Shown here piece after piece: positions 48,974-62,887 of a stretch of DNA of 64,000 bases. This stretch comes from Megamerina dolium (taxonomy: Eukaryota; Arthropoda; Insecta; Diptera; Megamerinidae): positions 103,619,388 to 103,683,387 of the forward strand of contig OY978525.1 of assembly GCA_963854835.1 (NCBI GenBank), read 5' to 3'. The number at the start of each line of letters is the position of its first letter. Within the stretch, counting starts at the first letter, position 1. The notes under the pieces were generated by a model. That model did no database searches, had not been told where the DNA came from, and saw nothing but the letters and a program-made list of their open reading frames with translations. A program made the position numbers and the translations under genes.

Positions 48974-49009
48974 GATAGGTAGGTACGTAGGTAGGTAGGT
49001 AGGTAGGTA
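48974..49009. repeat. GGTA tetranucleotide microsatellite
   Basis: Run of ggta/gtag units with one interruption, close to the CA tract. Confidence 0.85.
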
Positions 49010-52000
49010 CCTACACATAATATATGATACACTCCAACATCAATAGTTCTGCCAACAAAGCATTTAATAAGAAACAGAAAAGAAGAAAAAATCAACAACA
49101 AAATAACAGGAATTGAAATAAAAGATTATACAAAAAAAAAGAAATAATATTGTGTATATTGTATATACCTACACAAATATAATAAAAGCACCATATAATA
49201 CATATAAAAAGCAAAGAAAAGAAGAATTGAAATGAGGAAACAAACAAGAAATGGAAAATTTTACTATCTAACAATTACAGCCAGCAGTCACCGCCACATT
49301 TGCAGCCAGCGCCACTAACAGCGTAACTAACTAACTTATGCGCCACGTTCAAAGAGTGCTATTGTGTCAGCAGGGCAACAGAATTACTGCCACTATTATT
49401 ACTACTAACAAGTATACTCTTCGTTTTCTCTGTTTTTTTTTTTCTTTATTCCTCTTCCCCGTACTTGGATGCTTTCTACTTTGCACTGACTGAGACTCTT
49501 CCAATGAAACAACAAAGCAGCAATATTGTTTTATATTTTTTCCTCCATTTTTGTTTCTTTTATTTTCTTTATATTTTATTTTGTATAGGTAGTTACATAG
49601 TATATTATTTCGTTTTCTTTTATATTCGACTATTTTATTGTTGTGGTTATTGTTAACTCTTTCCCATACAACTTTTTCAATCTCAGTCTCTGTTTTTTTT
49701 TCATCGCCTGCCCCATAAATGCTGTTTATGGTCTGTTACATATGTATAGTACAAATGTAAGCAAAAGAATAAAAAAAATGATCAAATCAAAACTAAGAAG
49801 TAAACCAGTTTTGGAAATTTAACTGTGTTTTGATTTGTCTCTTCATTTCAATACCACTACGCACGCACTAGGCGATATAAAGTAAGCTCCAAATGAGGCG
49901 CACCACTTTATCACTATTGTCCCACTTCTTTGAAACTTTTCTTCTGGTTTTAGTAATATAATCAAAACACATATTACTTATTCCCCGAACGTATAACTAC
50001 GAGTATGGCAATGCGTTTTCTTACTCCATCAAATTGTGTTCCTCCTTTTGAATTATGAAGCTTATGATTCTTTTATTTCTTATTTTTATTTGTTTCGTTA
50101 AAACCGAATCAATTCAAAATAATAAAAAGATACAACTGAAAAGTACGCACGTACTAAATATTTATAGATGTTGTTACCTGAGCATTTGTTCATGTATAAC
50201 AAATTTTTGTAGGTAAAATAAAAGCAAAAAAAATAAATAAAAAATAAAAATCCCTAGTAAAGTTATAGCATATAGCATGTATACGTATAAAAAATATTCT
50301 CAAATGGATTAGAAACATTAAAAATAACTAAATTACAAAATGTATATACTGTTGGGAGCTTCTCTCAAAGATGTAATATTTTACGTGTGACTACTTAATG
50401 ATCATAATAACATTTATCTGAAAGCTATAGAAAATCTAATTATACAATATTTACAAGAAAACATTCAAGAATAAAAATATTTTATTTAAATCATTTTTTA
50501 AATATTCTAAAACGACGTTGCGATTTATATTTAAATTAGAGTCAATCTTAAATACAAGTAATTTTTTGAAAAACACATATATACCTGTGTGATTGTGTTT
50601 ACTTTTTCATAAATTTAGCTTCCCAACAGAAAAACGAAAAGATCTCCTAAAAATATGGCTCCTATATCACTCCATAAGCAAGCAAAAAGCGAGTTTTCAT
50701 TGCTTTTCTGGTTTCATTTCTTTTTCCAAAAATGAATTCGTTTTCCTTCAAAATCGATTCTTCAAAAAAAAGATTCTAAATTGCGCATAATTGAGAATTT
50801 AACTTGATTGGTTTTTCTGATTTGATTTTTGTGTGACAAAAATAGAAACATTTGAAAAGAAAATATTTTTGAAATATTTTTACCATTTACGATGTAAGAA
50901 TTTGTTTTTCTGTTTCAATTTATTTCATTAGCTTCTATTGAAAATCCGAAATTGTTCTGCTCCGAGTACTCCAGAACTACACTACTTGGTATACTCCAAA
51001 TTACCATTTCGTGCTAATAAGGAGCATACTGGCAAAATTCGCCTTCACTCCAAAGGGAGGTCAACATGAGTAACCCGTTGAATTTGGTTTGTTTTTGTTA
51101 TTGATTTGCAAAAACAGTCTACTTATCTTTTCATATTCATTCCATTGAAATTTGTCAGAACTGCTCAGTTATGTGCAATTTAATAATGTATTTGGAATAA
51201 TTTCTGTGAATTCTGTTTTGTCAAAAAATGTAATTTTTCTGCTATATGGGGATAGATTATTTTTATAGTTGGCATATAACTACTATATTATCCGAAATAA
51301 TTCTTCCCACATTTCTTTCAAAATGTTCTACTGAGAAGGTTAAAAAACATACCAAATTTTCCTCGTTTCAAATCTACTAATCAGATGATGAAAATGAATT
51401 GAATTTCAAGATTCAAGAAAGACGTTGCGTTAAATATCTCCACAAGGCTTAACAATTGTCTGATTTAACCCATTTTGCAATAGAACAAAAAGACATCACC
51501 TTCCACGAATAACGCTATGATTTGTTTATTATCGCCGGCCTAAATTTTCTCACCACGTCTTTGAGGATGCGAAATATTGTCTGTTCGCCCCAGTACTGTG
51601 ACCGAGTGACCATAATCTATTGTAGAATCTAGAAATGTTCGTTGTTTCTAAGATTTAAGAATCCCTCTACTATTGAATACACACATTTGTATGCGTAGAT
51701 GTCTATGCAAACGTAATAAAAGCATGTTTAACTGGTTTTCTGTGATATCGCGGTGCTATTATTGCTGTTCATATTATTGTAGTTGTTATTGTTGTACTTT
51801 TTTCTATTGGTCCACTCATTGTGATTGTATACTGCGAGTAACCATACATCTTTATGAATACGTAGATATAAACAGAGTTGATTTTTTTCAACTTTATACC
51901 TACTGATTATTTTTGGTTTTTTATTGGATTTATTCTTTCTTTTTTTTTGTTTATACGTATTATTAATACCTATAAACAATATGAATATGATAAATTTTTT

Positions 52001-55000
52001 AGAAACAACAACAACACCATTTTTAAGATCTTCTAACTACGGAAAACCTTTATAGATTTGATTTTGATTTAAGGAAGGAAACTTAAAAAAGTTAAACAAG
52101 CAAAAAAATAAAAATAAATAAATAAAATAATAAAACTTTGTGCATATACACAAATGTGTATGTATAAATGTATTTGCGCAAATGCGAAATATGATGCACT
52201 TGCATATGTAGGTATGTTATTTATTTGCACAAATGCAGTAAGAACCAAATATTGTTTAATGTGATTTTCTTGTTTTAGGTCATGTTTGTTGTGTAAGCGT
52301 TTTCTTTTTTTTTTTTTTTGTTTTGCTTTTTGTTTTAATTTTCTTAAATGTAGTAGATAACAGCAAAACCACTCCTTTTTTCTTCATATAATATAACGAC
52401 ACATTGCACTACTACACGTATGTGATGCATATTAACGTTGTTCTGATAGCATCAAATGCAATTTGTATGCACATGCATACATGTATACAATGTATCTGCA
52501 TGTAATTTATGTACATATATTTGCGCCAATAACCCAGTTTAGCTTTTGAACAGTGTCTCCACAAACTCACAGAACACACATTTACAGAAACACACTATGT
52601 GGCAGGCAGGCAAATGCACACAAGAACATCATTTTGCAAGTTTGCAGCTAGTATGCATGCAAGCAGCAATCATGTGGTTATAACAACTACACATGCATAT
52701 ACGATACAAATACAATATATTTACATCAAATATGCACATATAAATGAGAACAAGATTTACTGGTTTATAAATTCTTGTTGTTGTTGTTGTTGTTCTTGCA
52801 TATAGTAAGTACGTACTATAAGAAATCTCACTCTGTCCCACTATACTCTGTAGATGCTCTCATCGGCTTCAATATGCACCAGCACCACCACCACCCTGAA
52901 TCAAGCATTTTTCTTTGCTCTTTCTTTCCTAATTGTATTAGTAGGTACTTTTCTGTATAGCCGTAACCGTGTGCATGCCGCTACACTTGTATCAATTGCA
53001 TTACATTTAAAAGTTGGTACTTTTAATAATATACATAGATCCGTATGTCAATATGTAATTCATTTTATTTTTCTCTCTCTTTGTGATATACCTGACATAA
53101 TTTTCTATATTTTTGTTGCAAATTTTGTTTTTCATATTTCAATAGTGCACTTTGTGAGCGGTTATATGTATGGTTTGTATGGTGGTTGTCCCATATAGGG
53201 TGTTGAATACAGAGTTAGCAGACTGTCAAAATTCGTTTTGATGGTAGAGATTTGTTGTCAACATTCAGAAAATATGAAAATCTACAGTAAATTTACTAAT
53301 GTCTTCAAAACAGTTGGTTGCATTGATATTGACGAATTATTTATTTGTAACAAAATACATAGCGATTTCACAAAACGTAACATCATAGAAATAAGAGTTG
53401 TTATTCCTAAATGTTGTACTTAACCATTTATAAATTGATGAAAATTTATTACATATATGTAAATTTACTACTTTGTATACGGCTAGTTAGTTTTGCATCG
53501 CCAATAAATTGCCTTTTTTTTCTATTTTCATATTTTAAACAAAATGGCCCGTAGTCAAAGTTAGAATCGTATTAAAGTTATAGCATGTTTACACATACGA
53601 GACTATCTTCATTTTCTACATTATCACTCAAACATGGAGATTTCCCATATAAAATTACTAACGCCATAATCTCGGATTTTGTGCAAATCTCGATAACTTT
53701 GTTTTCCTCTATGCAACTCTGTTTTTTATCGATTATTTCGTGAAGAAGAGAGTAAAAATCAAAATTGGCATTGATTGGGCGTTGGATTTTGGCAGCTAAC
53801 AATCGCTTTAGATGTAAACGGATAGATAGATTTTCGTAATCTAGTTATGGTAATCTTTATATGTTAACATACAATTAGAACCGACTTTTGGACAGATTTT
53901 TCTGTGGGAAAATACAGAATTTAATTTTTAACAGACTTCAATTGTGCAGAACATAACATATTCTAAAAGTAACAGCTGCGTGTAAAGAATTTGCTACTTT
54001 TTCGTTTAGTGATAGATAATTTCCTTCAAAATATACATATTTCATTGTCAATAAATAAAATAAAAATACCTAGCACCGTAGTAAGTTGAAAGTGTCAAAT
54101 GTGATATCGTATTTTAGAATTTAATGCTTAACAGAGTTCCAAAATTTCAATATAAATTTTTACTGTTAAAATGATGAAATTGTCATTGTGTTGAGGAATG
54201 AACACTAAATATTTTCTATTGCTGACGAAACGAACTTGCATCACCTCAGAGGTGTAAAAGTGTGAATTAATTTTCCCTTTTCATTCTTTTATATTAATTT
54301 TCAAAAACTGAAATCTTTTTTTTTCTAGCATTCAGTGTGTGAATTGAAGTTTTTATGAATGCAGCAGCCGATGGCTACAGCCTCAAATGAATGGCAATGC
54401 CATTAAGTAGCAAATAATCCCATATTCAATTTTAATTAGTAGATTTTAATTTAATTTGATTTAAAGAGTAGAAAAACATTGTCAAACAACCAGAGAATCC
54501 TTTGCTGTTGTGCAATTGTAGGAGAATCCTTTCTCTTGTGTTTGTTATTTTCTTCATTCCTTCGTGTCTATTTTTCCGCAAGTGTTTGTTATTTTGTTCT
54601 CTACATCGTATCCTATTCTCTCGGATTGCGTTGCCTTCATAATTGAGTGCAAACATTTATAATGAAAAATCAACATTACATGATGTTAGTTCAATATTTG
54701 ATCGTTGTTAATGTCACGATAATGCGTTGAAAATATGTGTAATTTGCATAAGATGCATAAAGTTCTAAGCAACAATAAATTAAAATTCGTATTATTAACC
54801 GAAAAAAGCTTTATAATTTTTTTAGACTCTTAAGCACTAATATTATGAATCTAGTCAAGAATTATTGAAGAAATTGACACAACCCCACTGCTACAGCATG
54901 ATGTTTACACTCACTTTTAATGAAAAAATACAACATGGGAGAAAAAATTAATAGAAAAAGATTCAATTCGATTTCCGTACTTTCTAATCGAAAATAACAT

Positions 55001-56039
55001 TAGGTACAACAACAACAACAACAACCATAATAATAAAAATATAAGGCAAAAATTTCCACTTTCTAAGCAAAAAGGAATAAAAAAGCAGAATACCACTTTC
55101 AAAATACACACGAAAAAAAAGTTTATGTATTGTAGGTATACATACATATATTCCCCTACAAAACTACAGAAAAGCAGTGATTAGTGACTACACATCTAAA
55201 ACAAACAAAAGAAGAAAAGAATTAAAAAAACGCGCGCATAGCACAACAACTCTCTGCAGTATCATACATATGTACATAGTTATCGTCATCATCATCATCA
55301 TCATCAACATAGCATAAACACAGTCATAGCATGTTTGTGACTATTCAATGATCTTACATAGAAATTATATAAAACCAAAAAAAAAAAAAAAAGCAACATA
55401 GCAAGCTGCAGCGACGATGATCTTAGCAACAAAAATGTGTGTCAAAAACAAAACTGGCTCAACTTGTTTATACCTACCTACATACATATGTAGATATAGC
55501 GATGATGAAGATACCAACAAACAAACAAACGAACCTACTTACCTACCTATCAACCTACCAACCTACCTCTACTCGTATCTATCTATTTGCTTGTATCTTT
55601 TCAATTTTGTATCTACATATATGTTGTTGAAGCAGAAGCTAAAGAAAGCTCTTTACCACACACAGAAATGCTTGCCGTCGCCATCGCCACATTCAATCAA
55701 ATGTAGTTTTGAAAGCTAATCATTTTGTAGCAATAATCTAATACTACACAGAAATTAGAATTGAAGAGCAGAACACGCGCACGCACACATCGTCAAAAAC
55801 GACTACTGCATTGCTCTCTTCTGTTCTTCTGTTCTGTTGCTCTTCTCCTTCAATCATATATTCTCATCGTTACTCATTTACCCAGATTGTTGTTTTTAAA
55901 TAAGGGAATCTACTTTGTAGGGGGAAATGTACAAACATATCGCATATACATTGTTGTTTTTATATATACTTTGATGACGTGATGCGACAATGTATTTCCA
56001 CATAGTTTTACCACAAAAAGCTTTCATTCTCTGTGTGGA
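49010..56039. other. AT-rich intergenic stretch with many microsatellites
   Basis: No gene seen. Contains a small G+C-richer island at 49278-49375 (cagccagc-type words), poly-T tracts (52305-52320), TTG repeat (52780-52795), ATC repeat (55283-55305), CAA repeat (55006-55025) and AAAC/AACCTACC repeats (55517-55570). None of the short frames has a recognisable domain. Confidence 0.5.
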
Positions 56040-56059
56040 CTGAGAAAAATATACGAAAG

Positions 56060-57440
56060 CACAATATTTCTGCTGCTGCTGCTGTTCTGCTGTCGCTTAT
56101 ATAAATACTCTATGGTAGGCTCTGTTTCTGTGCAATGACACATTGAAAACGACGAGAACAAAAAACAACACGAACGACGAAAATGTCGGCTACGAAGAAA
56201 ACAACAACAATAATGGTAATAATGATGACGACGGCGACGTCAGCAACGACATCATTTCAGTTTTTTTTTTTGGAACAAAGCATTTTACATGAGTTTTTCT
56301 ATTCAGCAGTTCATTCGTTCGTTGCTCGCGGTCGTGTACGGTTCGTTGTTGAATTCAAACGGTTGAGAGTAGAGTTGGGTTGATATCTTTTCCCCTATCT
56401 CTGATTTTTTCTTTGGAACTGCTGTGTGATACATAAAATAGTTGCTAAGTTGAATTTATATGATAGATTAATAGTGGTTGGTTTATAAATTTTTTTTTTT
56501 TTTTTTTTTTTTTTCTTATAATTATGCATTACCGTGGAAGTGCTGTTCGTTTACTTTGCTGAACTTTTGGGTTGACATAACGTCGTCAATCATAAATGAA
56601 ATAAAAAAAAAAGCCAGAGGGGGAAGTTATATAGAAGAAAAGGAATTCTGAAAGCATAAATAAATAAGGTGCAGGGGTAAAGTGAATTGCAATCATAGCA
56701 TATAAATTATGGAAAGGGAGAAGAGAAGGAAAAATGTACATAAAATATCGATTTTTATGAGTACCGTTTGGAAGAAAAATAGCGCGATTTATAAAGGATT
56801 TATTTCTTTTGTGTTGATAACTGCATATTTAAAATTATTCAACAAATCGACATTTTTGCAAGGATTTTTTGTGAAGATTTAATCAAGTTTGAATTTTGTA
56901 TACCATATAGAGGTGATTACGTAATATAGTAATACTTTGAAGAGAAGTGTTCCTAATACTCGATAATTACAAATTTTTTTTTTTGAGGTTATATTTTTAT
57001 GATTGGTAGTTTATTTGCCCAATTGAAAATAACATACTTTGCAAATTACAGAAAATATATTTCTTTTTTAAGGTCATAGTAATTGAAATATATGTATTTT
57101 GATGGTGAAATACTCGTGTTTTACCACCTGGCCATTTTTTTTTTTATTCTGGGAATTTAACACGCGCTCATTTCATTTTTTTGTTCAACACTTATTCGCT
57201 GCTCAAAATATACGAAGGTGCTTTTTTTCGACTTCGTTATCGTCGCTGTACAATCGTTTCAATTCGTTAACTTTGTGCGTTCTGAATTTTACGCGCGCGC
57301 TTTTATAAACTTGCACATACACATACGTAAATACTCGAAACACAGATACGCGTGTATAGGCGAGAATACAAATGCACGCTTCGATTCGTTTTCAAACGTC
57401 ATTTGCAGCTGTACAGTGGAGTATATTGGCTGCTTGCTAT
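56060..57440. other. CpG-rich patches, possible promoter or 5' exon region
   Basis: Three patches (about 56145-56260, 56300-56365, 57225-57410) are rich in CG dinucleotides and in GAC/AAC/CGTT words against the AT-rich background. The last contains tttataaa (57301-57308) after gcgcgcgc. Such patches often mark 5' exons of large fly genes, but I see no conserved protein and no firm transcription start. A poly-T tract lies at about 56489-56514. Confidence 0.25.
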
Positions 57441-60178
57441 GCTGCCGTCCTCGTTTCTTTCATTTGATTTTGTCTCGTTAATGATGCCATACATATTCAA
57501 ATTTTTGGATCAGATTTACATTCGTCAACATCTTATCCATTCATTCATCTATCGTTAGAAGCAATATGGAAGAATGGATTTTCCAAAGGAATATCTTTAT
57601 GGGTCGACAAAAAATGGATGATTATTAGCCTTGTTCCTGCACTATTTTCTATCAAGCACATTGTGTGTTCAATTGTTTCTGAAATTAAAACGTTCTGCAA
57701 CCTATGTGGGAGCGAGATAGGGACTTGCTGTGATTTCAAATTATTAACAAGTCAGTCTTTTTCTCTCTCCTATACAAATTGCGGGCGTATCAACATGTAA
57801 GAAACATTGAAGAAGTGTAAACGCTAAATATTCTATTCGAAAAAAAATGTGTGCATTGTGAAATGTATTATGGGGTATATACTACGGAACCCATAACAAA
57901 AACACTTATGGCATTTCCAATTGCCTTTGGTGGTTGTTTTCATCAAATTATATAACGCGTTTGTTAACATATTAGGGATTATTTGTACAGATGCTGATGC
58001 AAATTTATTTATGAAAATTAATGTAGTGGCGAAACTTTTCTATTTCATAAAAAATCCACTTGTGGACATTTGCAGAGTACAAACAAATCGATGAATTTAA
58101 AATAACATTCCTCTACTAGCATAAATTGAAAATAATTGCAAAAATACCAACGGATATATCAACTATACTTATTTCATTGAACTTAATTAGAATTTTAAGA
58201 TCTGTTGAGTATCTTGCTAACGTATGAATATATTGACGAAACATAATTATATCTGAATTTTTTGATTTCCCTAATCAGCTACATTAGGTATTTATTAATC
58301 TTACATAATATTGCAATTATATAATGCAAATGTCGAATATTTCAATAGATAACGCCCACAAAATCATTTCATTGTACAATTTTAAATTGGCTAAACACGA
58401 AAAATATATGCATATTTTTTTGGGCCGCGTCAGGCTTAACAGAAGGTGCAATATTCGTAGATCTCACAATGAAATATATTAAGAGAATTTTTTATTAAAT
58501 TTTGAAACTAAAAATTCGACCACTAATTGGCGCTTTGACAACAATGTGCTGCGTCGTGAGCCGAGCTAGTCTTTATCAACTTTTTGTTTCATAGTTAAAA
58601 ATGGAAGCTGAAATTGAAACATGAAAGCGATTCAAACAGTCCTGGAGAACATACCATAAAAAAAAGAAATTTGTTAATTAAACAGTAAATCGAGATATAT
58701 GCGAAGTTTTGTAATTAATGATGATGAAAAAATAGAAAATACTCACTCATATGTTATAAATGAGTGAATAAAATTTCAAGACGAAACCAATGACCAATTA
58801 GCCTAATACAACATATATATTCAATATAATGTATCTTAATTCTCGACTTTTCTAAAAAAAAGAGAAATATAAAAAAATTTATTCAATTTATATAGAGGAA
58901 TTTGTATTTGCACGAAATTTAAAGCGCTACCTAGTGATGACATTTTACTTTCATAATTTTAAATAAGTACTATTGAATACATTTCAATCAGGACCACTAT
59001 CATTAAAAACTGAGAAATATAATATTAAATAAATAAAAATTTTTAAGTGTTTAGTTCAAAAATTAATATACACAGAGAGAACTTGTGACCAGTTTATACT
59101 AAACTATGGGATAATAATGAAGCTAGAACAATTGTAAAAGATTTTATATAATGTCAAAAACTGTTTCCTTATTGTGTCAAACTCATATGTTTGTTGTAGA
59201 GTGTTATTTATTAAGATATATAAACATTTGTCGTACTGACTTTGTGTTCAATCACAATTTCATGATAAGGCACCTCCATATTTAAGAATAATTAATATTT
59301 CGAGTTGAAATAAATTACGCTCGTTTATTCTCCCTGCATATAGCATATATCAACGCAAACTGTAATCATTTCCCCAATTAGAATTGACACTCACCACAAA
59401 AACGACAGCAACAATGATGACGATGACGATGGCGAACAAAAAGAAGAACGAGTTGAAAAAGAACAAAATACGTATATGTATGCGTATGTTTGTATGAGCA
59501 CATAACATTGTTCCAATTACAACACTGTTGCTATGGTAGCGCGTCTGAAAGAGAATGTGTGTTGTTTTCTACACATGCACAGGGTGTAACAAATATTAAT
59601 AGAAGAAACATGTACTATACACTGCAGGGGTACGTTGTATATTTTCAGAGTACTTCTATGAAAAAGCTCCCTAATCTTATAAAAAGTATTACAAACAAGA
59701 ATTTAACAAAATTATATTCGTTTGTACGCTATTGGACTTAAAACAAAAACAAACAAAAAAATGTTCAAAACTTTACACAATAATTGATAAGTATGTGCGC
59801 TTGCTATTTGTTCTAGTTGTGTGTATAATATAGTCGTTTTTAATTAATATAGGCAAATTGGGGACACATGCCGATGATGTATTGTTATGTTTCGTGTATT
59901 TTCTGTATGTTGATAAACCTAAAGGAAAAAAAAACCTTATTGTTATCGTAATACTTGATTTTTTTTTTTTTGTAATTAAAACTAAAGAATGTGTGTTTAG
60001 TAATAGTATATGTACTACTATATAACATACATATATGTGAGTTCATTTGTATATTTGCATGAATGCGTATAGATTAATTATTAATCAGACGGTATATTAT
60101 TTAATTTATTATTATGTTTCCGCAAAGATCTGTTGTGAAACGTATATTAGTTTATTTCAAATCGATATTACTTATATT
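57441..60178. other. AT-rich intergenic stretch, no gene seen
   Basis: Only short unassigned frames. GATGAC/AAC-rich simple sequence near 59400-59460. Confidence 0.5.
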
Positions 60179-61154
60179 CAGGCATGTGATTGAAATCGTA
60201 CGAATCTGAAACGAATACGAAATTTCAAATCGTACGAATTTTTTATATGTGTGATGGAAATCGCACGATTTCACTTAAATTCGAACGAATTTTAGAAACA
60301 GCTGATGGCGGAACGGGTGAAATTGAACTTGATAAATTTGTGCAAAATTGTTAAAAATTACTAAAATTTGTGTATTTTTGGCGGCAGCAAGTTTTTTAAG
60401 AGAAATGGAAGCAAGAAAATTGAAAATGTGAATCGCAACATAATGTTACATGCAGGCTCAATGGCCAAATTAGATTATAATAAAAATAAAAATTCAATAT
60501 TACGGTGGTATTTTGTTAACCTTTTTTCAGAGGTGTTCTTTTATTGATATTTTTTCACAACATTAACTAACAAAACTCGTCCACTAACACAAAAAACATA
60601 TTGGATTTTTATCGATGTTTGCCACTGATGTTGGCTCTATGTTCATGATTCTTGCAAAATTTTAAAAAAATATTAAATTGTCGTTGCGTGCAACTATACT
60701 AGAGCTGGGTAAATTTGGAGATGTATTTTCAGAATTTTCGTCATCAGTCGTAGTCAACTCAAGACTCAACGACTCAACTCAGATCAAACGATTTATCATT
60801 TGGAATGCCGCTAACACTTACATGCCAATCCATAAATTATAACAATTCTCTCCTCTGTTGATGTAAAGATGTACTGGTACGCACCACCTCCGGTTGCTCT
60901 TCTTTTCACCTTCCAATTAAAAAACATACATGTCGCACACAATTTGTCCAAACCCAAATTGTTGACTCACAATTTGTCCTGAAATCGTTTAAAGAAATAT
61001 CAACGAATTCATTTCGTTGTGAAATCGTAAAAACCGAATTTCATCACAAGGCATATCGTACAATTTCAAGTTCGAAAGTGAAAACGAAACACATTACAGG
61101 CCAAATCGGTTCCGCTTGCTATTTCGTACGAAATCGATTTCTATCACATGCCTG
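60179..61154. mobile_element. DNA element with nested pairs of inverted ends
   Basis: Outer ends: caggcatgtgattgaaatcg (60179-60198) and the complement of the right end (61135-61154), caggcatgtgatagaaatcg, 19 of 20 identical. A second, weaker copy of the same end motif lies inside each border (tgtgtgatggaaatcg near 60249-60264, and inverted near 61036-61055). Words of the type 'aaatcgtacgaa' are scattered near both ends. No transposase frame was found, so it is non-autonomous. No clear target duplication, and superfamily open. Confidence 0.65.
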
Positions 61155-61422
61155 TGCAGGTAGCCTAACTCTCGAGAACTCCTATTTTTTTTATTCGACA
61201 ATCGTACTTAGCTAGCACCGATAAATATATGGACAAAAAACAACTAAGGTGCTTTCAGTTTTTCTAAAGTACAGGGATGTTACTTCTCAATATCTATTTA
61301 TTAAAACGTCAAAAATGGGAAATTAGAAGAAAACGAAATGTAAAAATGTTGCAACAAAATAATTAAATAATCAGAATTTGTTCTACTTGAAATTTAAATA
61401 CAATGAAATACAGATCAATTCA
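61155..61422. other. Short spacer between two DNA elements
   Basis: AT-rich, no features recognised. Confidence 0.5.
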
Positions 61423-61666
61423 GGGGATCAATTCTCGTTCTGTGAAACGGTGAAATGAAAAGTTTTTCATGGAACTTTCGATTCTCGTTCAGCGAAAAAA
61501 TGAAAAGAAACGTCAAAATGTTTCAAATGAAAAAAAGTGGAACGAAACGAAACTTCACTTTTTCACAACCCTGGCGGTTCTCGTTCTGTGGAACAGTGTA
61601 ATCAACTGTCAAAAATATTCATATGAAAACTAATTTTTCACAGGCAATTTATACGTGAAAGAAACA

Positions 61667-61762
61667 TGGAGAAGTTCGTTAGAGGAAAGCGCGCTAGCGA
61701 GAATCAAAAGGAGTATCTAATAAATTATTTGGAAGAGAATATTGATATTGCGCACGATAAGT
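61667..61762 (+). pseudogene. First exon of a Myb/SANT-like (zeste-type) protein in the PIF element
   Basis: An ATG starts a basic-acidic helix segment of 32 residues (RGKRASENQKEYLINYLEEN, then IDIAH) that resembles the beginning of the Myb/SANT-like DNA-binding proteins carried by PIF/Harbinger elements. A donor-like AAG|TAAG sits at its end (about 61758-61764), so it may be exon 1. The rest of the gene is missing or unrecognisable in the following 270 bases. Confidence 0.5.
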
Positions 61763-62036
61763 AAGAAGTTTTATTAACTTAAAGAAACATATTAATTACA
61801 CATTTACAGATTTGTGATGATGTGCTTAGACGCAGGGATTAATGCAAATATTTTTTTATATGAATAACTAGTTTTTGTTTTTAATTTGTTTTTATTTTTT
61901 ATTTATCTTTTTAATTTTTTTTAGTATTCAAGAAAATGAATTTAACAACTAAAATGTGATCAACATGGGTAACATGAAGAAGACTGAATTATTTATAAAC
62001 ATATGAATAAAGATATGATACAAAATAATTAATCAT

Positions 62037-62370
62037 TTAAATTTGTATACTATTACTAAAAGCATCTTGAACAATTTGCAAACGTTGCCTTTTCGCAATG
62101 TTTAATATATCACGAGATGAAATCGGTGAAGAGGAGCTAACAAAATCTTCAGGTTCTTCAGAATCCTCTGTATACATTTCTTCGAACGGTACTCTTGCAC
62201 GAATCAAATAGTTGTGTAAAACCAAGCAAGCGTTAATTATGAGGCCTGCTTTTGGTGGACTGTAAAAGTGGGCTCTTTCCTTTGACAGACAGCGAAAACT
62301 GCTTTTTAATAAGCCAATGCATCTTTCCACAAGAGCTCGAGTTGACTTGTGCGCTATGTTTTAGCGCTCT
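62037..62370 (-). pseudogene. Harbinger transposase (HARBI1-like) C-terminal fragment
   Basis: The frame reads AHKSTRALVERCIGLLKSSF, then RCLSKERAHFYSPPKAGLII, then NACLVLHNYLIRARVPFEE and an acidic tail ending at 62037-62039. The ERCIGLLKxxFRCL and CLVLHN blocks are the C-terminal signature of PIF/Harbinger nucleases, including the last catalytic acid (E in VERC). Upstream, at about 62358, a stop interrupts the frame and the DD portion of the triad is not preserved in one piece. Weak traces may continue to about 62620. Non-functional alone. Confidence 0.8.
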
Positions 62371-62887
62371 TCTTCGGTACATGATGTTGCACTAATTGGT
62401 GTCATCAGCCAAGCTATTTTAAAATTTATATTAGCATATCCAATTAACGCTTTATGGAACCTATATAATTCCTTGAAATGTTCGTTGGTTGTCACCTCAA
62501 AGGGATTTTGGTCATCGCGAAGTCTGCGTCTTAGCACTCTTAAATAATCCCTAGAATATATTAAATTGTATTTACTGTAATTAAAAATTTACACAACATC
62601 TTATTACCTTTGCTCATCTTGAATTCTTTGCGATAATTCTAATAAAATAATTATTCCCGACATGTTTTCTTTACTTATTTCTCTACTTCAACTCATTTGT
62701 TTCTGTAATTAAATAGCACAGTTGCAATAGTTTCACGACTACATTGGTAATGGAACACGCTTTTCACACCACGAACCAGAATCACAAAATAAGTGTTTGT
62801 GAAAAGACAGAGTGAAAAGTAGTTGTGAAAACGAAAGTGAAAACTTTTTTTTCACTTCACTTTATCACAGAACGAGAATTGAACCCC

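Larger units (their letters stand above)
61423..62887. mobile_element. Decayed PIF/Harbinger transposon with two protein relics
   Basis: Inverted ends: ggggatcaattctcgttctg (from 61423) and the complement of the right end, ggggttcaattctcgttctg (to 62887), 19 of 20 identical and weaker agreement further in. Words of 'tctcgttc' type repeat inside the left end (about 61490 and 61580). The interior carries a plus-strand start of a Myb/SANT-like protein (61667-61762) and a minus-strand piece of a Harbinger nuclease (62037-62370). The two-gene layout is characteristic of PIF/Harbinger. The exact outer border and the expected TWA target duplication are not clear. Confidence 0.75.

Noticed and set aside
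57218..57481. 87-codon plus-strand frame in the CpG-rich patch
   Set aside because: Overlaps other frames, low similarity to anything known, no start or splice support.
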